The position numbers and the translations under genes were made by a program. Below the pieces are notes generated by a model. The model searched no databases. It was not told the DNA's origin and saw nothing but the letters and a program-made list of their open reading frames with translations. Of a DNA stretch of 44,822 nt, positions 12,989 through 20,850 are shown in pieces. Numbering within the stretch: position 1 is the first letter of the stretch; every line of letters starts with the position of its first letter. This DNA comes from a virus: positions 1 to 44,822 of IMG/VR virus record IMGVR_UViG_3300047444_000903; one strand, given 5' to 3'.

Positions 12989-13591
12989 ATGATCGAACCA
13001 AACATCTATTGCAGGGTCTGTGGGATGGTGATGGAGTGCATCTCCCGCTGCAACCAAGAGAACAGGCGCCGTCCTCTCGTCATCGAGATCGGATGCGCCG
13101 ACGGGCAGGGAACCCAGCGCTATGCCGGTTTCTGCTCCAAGGTCATCTGCGTCGATCCGATGGTCGCCGACCGTCCGGACATCGACAGCCGGAAGCGTGG
13201 GGACGTCGTACAGGATCTTTCCCCCAACCAGGACAAGATCAACCTGTTCAGGCGTCGGACACAGGATTTTCCGATCGAGCTCGTCGTCGGGTGCTCCATG
13301 TGGCCAGACGTCATCGAGAGCGTGGAGAGGCACCTGGCCGGCCGACAGGCCGACATCCTCGTCATCGACGGTTGCCATCATCCGTTCGAGGCGGTGTGGG
13401 GAGACTTCGATCTCTACTACCGCTTCGTGAAGAAGGGCGGATACATCATCTTCGATGACCTCTACGAGGAGTGCATCCTGCAGGCCTACGAGAAGGCCAT
13501 CAAGGAACGCAACATGGAGATCGTGGACAGGTTCTACGTCCCTCCACACGAGCTACAGGACACCGCGGCTCTGAGGAAGACGGAGGACTGA
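12989..13591 (+). CDS. Class I SAM methyltransferase-like protein
   Basis: A 200-residue Rossmann-fold protein. LVIEIGCADGQGTQ (residues 30-43) is the S-adenosylmethionine motif I, and ICVDPM is the acidic strand-2 end. ILVIDGCHHPFEAVWGDFDL and GGYIIFDDLYEE match the TylF/Methyltransf_24 group of sugar and small-molecule O-methyltransferases. A CRVC near the N-terminus could bind metal. In this setting it may methylate a sugar residue as a cap, though a related group contains non-methylating hydroxylases. The TGA overlaps the next ATG by one base. Confidence 0.75.
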   Translation: MIEPNIYCRVCGMVMECISRCNQENRRRPLVIEIGCADGQGTQRYAGFCSKVICVDPMVADRPDIDSRKRGDVVQDLSPNQDKINLFRRRTQDFPIELVVGCSMWPDVIESVERHLAGRQADILVIDGCHHPFEAVWGDFDLYYRFVKKGGYIIFDDLYEECILQAYEKAIKERNMEIVDRFYVPPHELQDTAALRKTED

Positions 13592-14151
13592 TGCCCCACA
13601 ACAAGGTCGCGTTCGACTTTTTCGAATCAAATGTCATCCCTCTCCTGCAGAAGGCGGGATGCAAGTCGATGCTCTACGTCGGCTGGCGCCATGACTGCAA
13701 GCCGTGGTGGCATGACTACATGGCAAAGCAGCTCGGAGGTCCGCTGGGAGTGCTGGAGATCTTCCCGAAGAACATCTCGGACCTGGAGCACGCCGTCTGG
13801 AACGGTCGCTACCAGGTAGACTCCGTCATCGCTGGTGACGCTCGTGACCCGGGTTCCGCTCTGGTCAAGGGGTTCTGGGACGTCATCTTCTGGGACCACG
13901 GTCCCGAGCACGTGACCTGGGAAGAGCTCAAGGAGTGCACCCCCAAGCTCCTGGACTACGCCGGCAAGGCGCTCGTCTACTGCTGCCCATGGGGCTCGTG
14001 GCCGCAGGGTGAAGAAGACGGGAACCCCAACGAGGTCCATCGGAACTACGTGACCAAGGACCACATCTTCGAGCTGGGGATGACCCTCAAGACCTTCTTC
14101 GATCCCGGCCAGGAGAATGCCGGGGAGCTGGTCGCGTTGGTCGGAAAATGA
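13591..14151 (+). CDS. Probable methyltransferase-fold protein
   Basis: A 186-residue protein with Rossmann-like spacing: CKSMLYVGW (a weak motif I), GVLEIFPKN at the end of strand 2, SVIAGDARDP (acidic residue for the adenine) and DVIFWDHGPEHV for strand 4. The glycine loop is degenerate, so SAM binding is uncertain. The ATG at 13591 shares its A with the upstream TGA, and its stop overlaps the ATG of the next gene, giving tight coupling. It is likely a second sugar- or lipid-modifying methyltransferase, or an inactive relative. Confidence 0.65.
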   Translation: MPHNKVAFDFFESNVIPLLQKAGCKSMLYVGWRHDCKPWWHDYMAKQLGGPLGVLEIFPKNISDLEHAVWNGRYQVDSVIAGDARDPGSALVKGFWDVIFWDHGPEHVTWEELKECTPKLLDYAGKALVYCCPWGSWPQGEEDGNPNEVHRNYVTKDHIFELGMTLKTFFDPGQENAGELVALVGK

Positions 14152-15191
14152 TCCCCAAGCTGCCGCTACCCGAGAACGAACGGAAGACCCTGCTCATCGA
14201 CGCCCGGGAGGGCAGCGACTGGGGACAGGACCTGTTGTTCGCCGGACATGTGCAGCTGCTCGGTCCGGCCAAGGTCATCGACCACCCATACCACTGGAAG
14301 CACCGGTGGGACCTCACCTTCACGGGAGATCCGGAGAAGGACTGGGGACGGGAGCGCGGGATGCTCGGGTTCACCCCCGAGAACAAGCGGGTCTCGATGT
14401 ACTCTGAAGAAGAGCTCCGAGACGAGCTGAGCCGGGGGAACATCAAGCGGATCTTCCTGGACGAACGGGACGAGACCTACGCCCTCTACATGAAGCTTCG
14501 GGCGAACTTCTACGATGTCCCCGTGGTCGTGGTGGCCGGTCACGACAGGTTCTGGAACAGGAGCCCCGAGTTCGTGGCCGCCCGCTACGGCACCAGGCTC
14601 GAGGCCATGTTCCTCGACAACTGGCGTCCGGAGTACGACAGCATCCCCAAGGCCCATGTCTACAACTGGTGCATCAATTTCGACCAGTACTGGACGCCGC
14701 ACCGGACCCAGGAGAAGAAGTACGACATCTCCTTTCAGGGCTACAACAGCCATCCCGATCGGGCCAGGATCATCGATCACGTCCTCTCGAAGTGGGGACA
14801 CCTCCGGCTGAAGATCGATCTGGAACGTGAGCCGAACACGATGCGGGCCTACGTCCGCAAGAACGTGTACTTCGACGTGATGGCCCAGTCCCGGATCTGC
14901 CTCAACCTCAGGGGAGCGGCCGAGAACGGGAAGACCCTGCGGTTCTACGAGATCCCCTACGTCGGCAGCCTGATGCTGACCCAGGACTCCGGCGCCGTCC
15001 AGATCGAACCGTTCCTCGACCGGAGACACTGTCTCTACTTCAAGGACCTGAAGCGGCTGGACGAGCAGATCGAGTTCGCCCTGGAGTCGGAGAAGCGGGC
15101 CCAGTGGATCGCCTGGCAGGGACACTCTCACGCCATGGCTCATCACACCCTTCGGGCTCGCATGCTCCAGATGTACGCGGTGCTCAAGTGA
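14148..15191 (+). CDS. CgeB-like glycosyltransferase
   Basis: A 347-residue protein resembling the CgeB/DUF3880 type of GT-B transferases. The C-terminal half has YDISFQGYNSHPDR, then SRICLNLRGAAENGKTLRFY and PYVGSLMLTQDSGAV, which replace the E-x7-E motif in this group. The N-terminal half is poorly conserved, with HDRFWNRSPEFVAARYG. Soluble. The start overlaps the upstream stop (ATGA) and the stop overlaps the GTG of the next gene. A second member of the group lies at 19358. Confidence 0.75.
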   Translation: MIPKLPLPENERKTLLIDAREGSDWGQDLLFAGHVQLLGPAKVIDHPYHWKHRWDLTFTGDPEKDWGRERGMLGFTPENKRVSMYSEEELRDELSRGNIKRIFLDERDETYALYMKLRANFYDVPVVVVAGHDRFWNRSPEFVAARYGTRLEAMFLDNWRPEYDSIPKAHVYNWCINFDQYWTPHRTQEKKYDISFQGYNSHPDRARIIDHVLSKWGHLRLKIDLEREPNTMRAYVRKNVYFDVMAQSRICLNLRGAAENGKTLRFYEIPYVGSLMLTQDSGAVQIEPFLDRRHCLYFKDLKRLDEQIEFALESEKRAQWIAWQGHSHAMAHHTLRARMLQMYAVLK

Positions 15192-16093
15192 GGACCCTCT
15201 TCGGGAAGGTCTTTGGGCTCGGAAACGCCGTCATGGCGGTCCCGGCCATCAAGGCGCTCCACCACATCGGCTGTGAGCTCGACGTCCTGGTCGGCAGCAC
15301 ACGGGATGACGTCGGCGCCCTGGAAGTGCTGCGGTCCTTGAAGACCCATTACCGCTGCATCAAAAACATCTGGGTGGATCGGGCGCAACCCGTGGAAGAC
15401 CCGATGTACAAGATGGCGATCATGTCGATCCCCTTCGACGGCCGCTGGCACAACGGGACCCACTATCACGCCTTCCAGATGATGGACGGCAGGACCAGAC
15501 CAGATCCCTCCACCACTGGTCTTGTTTCCTGGAAGAAGCACGAGGTCGAGTACCAGATGGAGAACGCCCGGGTCATGGGCTACAACCACGTGACCCCGGA
15601 CTGCTCGTTCATGCCGAAGTGGCTCCCTCCCCCGAACGCCAAGTTCAGGATCTACCTCGGGGTCGGGTACAAGAAGGACGCCGCCGGATTCTGGAAGGTG
15701 AAGCACTGGGGGAATGAGAACTACGCTGAGCTCTGCAAGCGGATCCTGGCGGAGATTCCAGACTGCGAGATCGTGACCACGGGTGACATGGCCGACATCC
15801 AGCTTTCCATCATGCCGATCATGAAGATGGTGGACGACCTCCGTCTCCAGCTCATCCCGACGAACCTGATCCATTCTCTAGAGGTCGTGAACTCCTGTCA
15901 CATGTACGTCGGGAATGACACCGGCATGATGCACGTGGCGGCAGCCCAAGACAAGAAGGTCGTGGGGATCTTCAAGATGTGGAACTCCTCCGTCAAGGCA
16001 CATCCCTGGTGTCAGGAGTATCGGGTCGTAGAGGGCATAGATACCCCCATCACGGTGGAGGAAGTATTTACCAAGATCAAGGAGCTGCTGTGA
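15188..16093 (+). CDS. GT9 heptosyltransferase-like protein
   Basis: A 301-residue protein of the ADP-heptose:LPS heptosyltransferase family. RTLFGKVFGLGNAVMAVPAIKAL is the typical N-terminal glycine loop. IYLGVGYKKDAAGFWKVKHW corresponds to the donor-phosphate segment. YVGNDTGMMHVAAA (D244, H249) is the signature of the C-terminal domain. The GTG start at 15188 overlaps the TGA of the previous gene. Together with the GT9 domain in the fusion protein, the module has two heptosyltransferase-type units, fitting the heptose-making genes downstream. Confidence 0.82.
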   Translation: MRTLFGKVFGLGNAVMAVPAIKALHHIGCELDVLVGSTRDDVGALEVLRSLKTHYRCIKNIWVDRAQPVEDPMYKMAIMSIPFDGRWHNGTHYHAFQMMDGRTRPDPSTTGLVSWKKHEVEYQMENARVMGYNHVTPDCSFMPKWLPPPNAKFRIYLGVGYKKDAAGFWKVKHWGNENYAELCKRILAEIPDCEIVTTGDMADIQLSIMPIMKMVDDLRLQLIPTNLIHSLEVVNSCHMYVGNDTGMMHVAAAQDKKVVGIFKMWNSSVKAHPWCQEYRVVEGIDTPITVEEVFTKIKELL

Positions 16094-16734
16094 CTACCTC
16101 TGTGTTCGTAGCGGCCCTCGTCAGCGGGCTGCGCAGGATGGCCAAGATGAATGACGTGATCCGGGACACCCACGGGAACCTCTCCGTGCTGGCTCCCGGT
16201 GGAGTCGTCTGCATCAAGCCGAGCGGCATGCCGTACGAGCAGATCCAGGTCGAAGACGTCGTCTGCGTGGCGATCTCAGACGGCGAGATCCTGATGGGCA
16301 AGCGGAAGCCCTCCGTGGACCTTCCCCATCACCTGGCGATCTATCGGAAATATCCTCACGTCCACTCCATCTGCCACACCCACTCGCCCTACGCCGTCGG
16401 CTACGCCATCTCGGGTAGGGACCTCGAGGTCAGGTGCACGGAGCATGCCGACTACTTCGGTCACGACATCCGGACGACCGGAAGGCCGGACATCGACCGG
16501 TGGGGAGACGAGCTGCTCTTGGATCCGGATGAGAAGGCGGTGCTGCTCTACCAGCACGGTGTCCTGACCTTCGGCGACACTCCAAACAAGGCTGTGGAGC
16601 TGGCGGCCGCCTTGGAGAACATCGCTCAGAAGAACTACATCGCCCACACCCTCAACGGTGGCAACTGTCGCCTGATGCACGGCGAAGATGTCAAGGCCTG
16701 GCACAAAAGGTACAACACGACCTATGGACAGTAA
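16090..16734 (+). CDS. Class II aldolase/epimerase (AraD/FucA-like)
   Basis: A 214-residue zinc enzyme of the class II aldolase/adducin family. It has KPSGMPYEQIQVEDVV (substrate phosphate loop), HTHSP with two zinc ligands (H96, H98) and YQHGVL with the third (H156). Members include L-ribulose-5-phosphate 4-epimerase and L-fuculose-phosphate aldolase, which cut or invert sugar phosphates. Length is normal. The GTG at 16090 overlaps the upstream TGA, and the stop lies inside the RpiB gene. It probably supplies a sugar-phosphate precursor, but the exact substrate cannot be read. Confidence 0.85.
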   Translation: MTTSVFVAALVSGLRRMAKMNDVIRDTHGNLSVLAPGGVVCIKPSGMPYEQIQVEDVVCVAISDGEILMGKRKPSVDLPHHLAIYRKYPHVHSICHTHSPYAVGYAISGRDLEVRCTEHADYFGHDIRTTGRPDIDRWGDELLLDPDEKAVLLYQHGVLTFGDTPNKAVELAAALENIAQKNYIAHTLNGGNCRLMHGEDVKAWHKRYNTTYGQ

Positions 16735-17173
16735 CACCATCTACCTCGGTTCAGACCACAACGGGAACGCGGCCCGGGGCTACATCATGAAGCTCCTGCT
16801 GGCCGCTGGCTACTGCGTGTGCGACGTCAACGGGGACGACTACGAGCACAAGGTCGACTACACGGACATCGCCGAGAAGCTGTGCAAGGGCGTCATGAAG
16901 GACGACGCCACCGGCATCCTGATCTGCGGTACGGGGACGGGCATGCTGATCGCCGCCAACCGGTTCCGTTCCATCCGCGCCGGCCTGGCGACGGATCGCG
17001 CCACGGCCGAGCTCATGCGCCAGCACAACGACTGCAATGTCCTCGTCCTCGGCCAGTGGCGCACTCCCCTGGGTTCCATGGACGAGCTCATCCACACCTT
17101 CCTGGAGACCGCCTTCGAGGAAGGCCGTCACATCGCCAGGGTGGAGAAGCTGGGGTACCTCGGTGACGAATAA
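16724..17173 (+). CDS. rpiB: Ribose-5-phosphate isomerase B-like (RpiB/LacA)
   Basis: A 149-residue sugar-phosphate isomerase. The family motifs are all present: YLGSDHNGNAARGYI at the N-terminus, ILICGTGTGMLIAANRF (anion-binding loop with the catalytic Cys) and IRAGLATDRATAELMRQHND. RpiB interconverts ribulose and ribose 5-phosphates, and relatives act on allose or galactose phosphates. The start overlaps the aldolase by 11 bases, and the GTG of the next kinase lies before its stop. With transaldolase two genes later, this forms a small pentose-phosphate block. Confidence 0.9.
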   Translation: MDSNTIYLGSDHNGNAARGYIMKLLLAAGYCVCDVNGDDYEHKVDYTDIAEKLCKGVMKDDATGILICGTGTGMLIAANRFRSIRAGLATDRATAELMRQHNDCNVLVLGQWRTPLGSMDELIHTFLETAFEEGRHIARVEKLGYLGDE

Positions 17174-18083
17174 GAACATCCTGGTGGTCGGGGACGTGAT
17201 CCTCGACGAGTACACCCACGGAAAGAAGCTCGGTGTCTCCGCTGAGACTCCGACCATCGTGGCCGACTACGAGCGAACGGAACGCTTCATCGGAGGTGCG
17301 GCCCTCGTCGTCAGACATCTCCTCAGGTTGGGTGCCAACGTCCGGCTCCTGACTGTCGGCGGCGACGAGAGCCTCTGGACCCGGCTGGTGGAGTCCACTG
17401 ACGCCCCCACCCAGGACGAGCTCAACCGGCTCGACTACAGCCCGATCGTGGGCAAGGGATGGAAGTGGACGGAGAAGCGTCGGTTCTACGTCGACGACTA
17501 CAAGATGGTGCAGTACGACGTTCGGAACGAGGCGTACTACTCCCAGGACCTGAAGCAGATCATGGCCGACGCCTATGTCCAGGCCCGCAACGTGGCTGAC
17601 GCCGTGGTGGTCTGCGACAACCGCCACGGGACGATGGACTACAGCCTGATGGACCTCATCCGGCAGAAGAAGGAACGCTACGGCGGGAAGCTCTTCGTGG
17701 ACAGCCAGGTCTCCCAGAAGGAAAGCAACCACAGCAACTACGCCGGCGCCGACATGATGTTCCTGAACCTCAAGGAGCTGGAGGCCGTGGTCGGTCGTCC
17801 CCGTGAGGTGGACTGCATCGTGGACCGTGTCCAACGGGCCAAGGAACGCCTCCACTCTGGGATCACCCTGAAGCTGGGACACCACGGTTCGGCCACCATG
17901 TTCAAGGACTCGGACGAGTACCACGAGTCGGAAGCATACGATGTCCGGGCCGTGGACACCTGCGGGGCCGGGGACGCTTTCCTGGCCGCCTACGCCGTGT
18001 CGGAAGACCTCGACTTCGCCAACAGGTGGGCCGGCCTGAGCACTACTTATAAGGGGACGATCGTTCCCAAGGAGCGCCCATGA
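17163..18083 (+). CDS. PfkB-family sugar kinase, HldE-kinase-like (copy 1)
   Basis: A 306-residue ribokinase-fold kinase. NILVVGDVILDEYTHG and GGAALVVRHLLRLGANV match the N-terminal domain of HldE (D-glycero-beta-D-manno-heptose-7-phosphate 1-kinase). MFLNLKELEAVVG and DTCGAGDAFLAAYA with catalytic base D271 complete the active site. The GTG at 17163 starts inside the RpiB gene. A second kinase of the same type lies at 23621, so the two may act on different sugar phosphates. The last codons overlap the start of the transaldolase. Confidence 0.83.
   Translation: MTNKNILVVGDVILDEYTHGKKLGVSAETPTIVADYERTERFIGGAALVVRHLLRLGANVRLLTVGGDESLWTRLVESTDAPTQDELNRLDYSPIVGKGWKWTEKRRFYVDDYKMVQYDVRNEAYYSQDLKQIMADAYVQARNVADAVVVCDNRHGTMDYSLMDLIRQKKERYGGKLFVDSQVSQKESNHSNYAGADMMFLNLKELEAVVGRPREVDCIVDRVQRAKERLHSGITLKLGHHGSATMFKDSDEYHESEAYDVRAVDTCGAGDAFLAAYAVSEDLDFANRWAGLSTTYKGTIVPKERP
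18047..18053 (+). promoter_or_regulatory. Candidate late promoter element CTTATAAG
   Basis: ACTTATAAGG near the end of the kinase gene, 26 bases upstream of the transaldolase ATG. It matches the element at 3338-3345 over CTTATAAG and the TTATAAG at 35295. Given the gp55-like sigma factor, it may be this phage's late promoter. It lies in coding DNA, so chance cannot be excluded. Confidence 0.3.
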
Positions 18084-18793
18084 AAGAGCTCTTCCTCGAC
18101 AGCGCGAACCTGGACGACATCTCCCTCGCGGTCCGGACGGACGCCGTGGCCGGTGTGACGACCAACCCGTCACTCATGGCCAAGGAGACCAAGGTCGTCT
18201 CGCTGGAACCTCGCTTCTCGAAGGAGAAGTGGGACCACTACGTCAAGCGACTGGACGACGTCTGCCAGGTCTTCCAGACTCGTGCGCGGGCCAGGAAGCA
18301 CCTCTCGGTCGAGGTCATCACCCTCGATCCCCAGGAGATGTACGATCAGGCGCACCGTCTTCGGGACGCCCTCGGGAAGTACGACAAGGTGCAGCTGCAC
18401 GTCAAGATCCCGATCCTCTTCGAGTCACTCGAGGTGATCTCGAGACTTGGCGACGACGGGGTCAAGGTGAACGCCACCGCGGCCATGACAGCCCTTCAGG
18501 CGAAGCTGGCCCACGATGCCGGCGCTCCCATCGTCTCGTTCTTCTACAATCGGATGAAGGACGGGGATCTGGACGCCGACATGGAGCTGAGCCTGTTCGC
18601 CAACGATCTGAACCGAAACTGCCGTATCATCTGTGGCAGCATCCGGAAGCCGGAAGACCTGCAGGACTGCTGGCTGAACGGGGCGGACATCGTGACGGCT
18701 TCCCTGTCGATCATCAAGCAGGTGATCGCCCATCCCCAGACGGACAAGGCGGTCAAGCAATTCCAGGAGGACATCGACTCATGGCTGAAGTAA
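18080..18793 (+). CDS. Transaldolase-like (TalC/FSA type)
   Basis: A 237-residue TIM-barrel aldolase. ELFLDSANLDDI (catalytic Asp), GVTTNPSLMAKE, HLSVEVI and LHVKIPI with the Schiff-base lysine (K109) are family hallmarks. It is slightly longer than the usual 214-220-residue TalC/F6P aldolase. Transaldolase makes sedoheptulose 7-phosphate from fructose 6-phosphate and erythrose 4-phosphate, the precursor of activated heptoses. Phage transaldolases are known from cyanophages. Here it sits between a heptose-type kinase and a cupin, which suggests sugar synthesis. The start overlaps the upstream stop (ATGA). Confidence 0.88.
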   Translation: MKELFLDSANLDDISLAVRTDAVAGVTTNPSLMAKETKVVSLEPRFSKEKWDHYVKRLDDVCQVFQTRARARKHLSVEVITLDPQEMYDQAHRLRDALGKYDKVQLHVKIPILFESLEVISRLGDDGVKVNATAAMTALQAKLAHDAGAPIVSFFYNRMKDGDLDADMELSLFANDLNRNCRIICGSIRKPEDLQDCWLNGADIVTASLSIIKQVIAHPQTDKAVKQFQEDIDSWLK

Positions 18794-19152
18794 AGAAGAG
18801 GACCGCGTCCGACATCAAGCGCGTCGAGCGCGGGTGGGGCTACGAGCTCTGGATCGAGAACGAGCCGGAGTACTGTGGCAAGCTCCTCCACATCTACAAG
18901 GACAAGTGCTGCAGCCTGCACTTCCACATGAACAAGATGGAGACGATGTACTTGCAGAAGGGACACGTCCGTCTGAAACTGATTGACCCGGAGAAGGGGG
19001 CGCCGTACTACGTCGACCTCCTGCCGGGTGAGTCCATCCTCATCGACCGTGGTCTGGTCCACCAGATCGGCGCCATCGAGGAGTCGGACCTGTTCGAGTT
19101 CAGCACCATGCACGAAGAATCCGACTCATACCGAGTCGAAAAGGGGAACTGA
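18781..19152 (+). CDS. Cupin, sugar-phosphate isomerase-like
   Basis: A 123-residue single cupin barrel. CSLHFHMNKMETMYLQKGHV carries the metal ligands of cupin motif 1 (H-x-H and Glu), and the GESILIDRGLVHQIGA segment carries the motif-2 His. It resembles the mannose-6-phosphate isomerase type II domain and other nucleotide-sugar-pathway cupins. It may isomerise or bind a sugar phosphate. The ATG at 18781 overlaps the transaldolase stop. Confidence 0.75.
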   Translation: MAEVKKRTASDIKRVERGWGYELWIENEPEYCGKLLHIYKDKCCSLHFHMNKMETMYLQKGHVRLKLIDPEKGAPYYVDLLPGESILIDRGLVHQIGAIEESDLFEFSTMHEESDSYRVEKGN

Positions 19153-19153
19153 A

Positions 19154-19357
19154 ATGATCAAGAACAAGAAGGGCGAGAAGTGCTCTCCCAAGGATCTGGC
19201 GAAGGAAGTCCTGGTCGACGCTGTCCTCAACATCGGCTCCGTCGAGGGTGACGAGGGTCGGACCGAGAAGGAAGACGCGCTGATCGATGAGCAGTTCAAG
19301 AAGCTTAGCCAGCGCGTCCTCAAGGTCCTCGGCTACGTGAGCACCCAGGACGAGTAG
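19154..19357 (+). CDS. Small hypothetical protein (67 aa)
   Basis: Unrecognised, highly charged 67-residue protein. MIKNKKGEKCSPKDLAKEV is followed by an acidic middle (GSVEGDEGRTEKEDALIDEQ) and a helical end. No membrane segment. The ATG at 19154 lies one base after the cupin stop, with AAGGGGA upstream as ribosome site. Its stop abuts the next ATG. The close packing suggests a real gene, possibly a small regulator or subunit of the sugar enzymes. Confidence 0.65.
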   Translation: MIKNKKGEKCSPKDLAKEVLVDAVLNIGSVEGDEGRTEKEDALIDEQFKKLSQRVLKVLGYVSTQDE

Positions 19358-20248
19358 ATGCGTATCAACCTCGTCGGAGCATTCATCAGGAACGCCCCGT
19401 TCGGGACGGAGATCGCCTTCAAGAAAGGCTTCGACCGTCTCGGCGAGCACCTGGTGAATGTCATCGACGACAGCCAGCCCGGTCAGGTCTGGGACTACGA
19501 CGCCGACGCCACGGTGGTCTTCAAGACCATGCAGGGCTACTGGCATGACCTGGCCATCACCAAGGGCAAGAAGATCGTCTACCAGCCCGACGATCTTCGC
19601 TTCCCGCACATCAAGCAGATGATGCTGGACATGCGGAAGTACTGTGACTTCGCCTTCACGTTCGACGAAGACGGCGCCCAGCTGGCCCGGGAGTACGGGT
19701 ACAAGAAGGCGGAGCGTTTGCTCCTGACGGCAGATGACACGCTCTACCGCCCGCTCCCTCAGGTAGAGAAGGACATCGACGTCTGCTTCATTGGAAGCCT
19801 GACACCAGGTGCCAACCACAAGAGCCGGGTCAGGATGTGCCAGATCGTCAACAACATGCCGGGAGTGCACACCTTCTTCCACGGTGCGATCTACGACATC
19901 GAGCAACTGAACCTGATGTACAACCGCTCGAAGATCATCCTGAACCACGCGACCGACGTGGGGCAGGAGTTCGGTTTCGGCTACGGCTACCAGTGCCGAC
20001 ACTTCGAGGCGGGCATGACACGCTCCTGCGTCCTGTCGAACGTCGTTTCAAACGAGACTGCTCGAGACGGGATCAAGAGCTTCTGGTTCTTCTCCAGCGA
20101 GCAGGACCTCCAGGACCAGGTCCGCTACCTGCTCGCCGACCCGGGCCACCGTCAGCAGCTGGCCCATGACCTCTACGGTGAGATGATGGCCGGCCACAAG
20201 CCGGAGCATCGCGCCCAGCAGATGGTCGATTTCATCAGGAGCCTGTGA
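19358..20248 (+). CDS. CgeB-like glycosyltransferase (second copy)
   Basis: A 296-residue GT-B-like protein. After an N-terminal Rossmann half (RINLVGAFIRNAPFGTEIAF) it has KKIVYQPDDLRFPH, DVCFIGSLTPGANHKSRV and a C-terminal segment in which SKIILNHATDVGQEFGFGYG and CRHFEAGMTRSCVLSN match the CgeB-type donor site. Related to but clearly diverged from the gene at 14148. It begins directly after the preceding stop. The sugar is unknown. Confidence 0.78.
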   Translation: MRINLVGAFIRNAPFGTEIAFKKGFDRLGEHLVNVIDDSQPGQVWDYDADATVVFKTMQGYWHDLAITKGKKIVYQPDDLRFPHIKQMMLDMRKYCDFAFTFDEDGAQLAREYGYKKAERLLLTADDTLYRPLPQVEKDIDVCFIGSLTPGANHKSRVRMCQIVNNMPGVHTFFHGAIYDIEQLNLMYNRSKIILNHATDVGQEFGFGYGYQCRHFEAGMTRSCVLSNVVSNETARDGIKSFWFFSSEQDLQDQVRYLLADPGHRQQLAHDLYGEMMAGHKPEHRAQQMVDFIRSL

Positions 20249-20850
20249 TGAAGCTCAATCTCGGATGCGGGTCGGACCTCCGGCCCGGATATCTCAATGT
20301 TGACTTCCTGGGTCCGAAGTGGATCCCGGCCGACGTCGGGTTCCTGCTGACGGACCTGTCCAAGCTGCCTTGGCCGTGGGAGGATGAGTCGGCCGAGGAG
20401 ATCCTCATGTTGGACTTCCTCGAACACTTCCCGTACAAGCAGACGGAGAAGATCCTGCAGGAAGTCTGGCGAGTCCTGCTTCCCGGCGGGACGGTGGACA
20501 TCCAGGTGCCGGACTTCCAACACTGCGCCTACGCCGTGCTGGACGACGACGGTCTGGACTACCAGTGCAACCGGTGTGGCAACTGGATGCTGGGGTCGGA
20601 CGGCCATGGGTGCTCGAAGTGTGGCCAGAGCATCGCAGACATCCAGGACGCCGCCATCCATAGGCTCTATGGGGGGCAGGACGTCCAAGGGAACTGGCAC
20701 TACACCGCCTTCACCGAGGAGGTGTTGGGCAGGCTCCTGGAGAAGAACGGTTTCGCCAACATCCACGCCCTGGAACACGATCACCAGCAGGCGAACTGGA
20801 ACATCAAGCTCAGAGCCACCAAGGCTGAACTGACCTGGGGTGACCAGTGA
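20248..20850 (+). CDS. SAM methyltransferase with inserted zinc ribbon
   Basis: A 200-residue class I methyltransferase-like protein. KLNLGCGSDLRPGYLNVD is a classic motif I and acidic loop, LMLDFLEHFPYKQ is motif post-I/II, and EVWRVLLPGGTVDIQVPDF is the motif III strand. Between that strand and the C-terminal helix is an insert with two CxxC pairs (C107/C110 and C122/C125), a likely zinc ribbon. The GTG at 20245 could also start it; I chose the ATG at 20248, whose A is shared with the upstream TGA. It is probably a sugar or lipid-linked intermediate methyltransferase. Confidence 0.8.
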   Translation: MKLNLGCGSDLRPGYLNVDFLGPKWIPADVGFLLTDLSKLPWPWEDESAEEILMLDFLEHFPYKQTEKILQEVWRVLLPGGTVDIQVPDFQHCAYAVLDDDGLDYQCNRCGNWMLGSDGHGCSKCGQSIADIQDAAIHRLYGGQDVQGNWHYTAFTEEVLGRLLEKNGFANIHALEHDHQQANWNIKLRATKAELTWGDQ

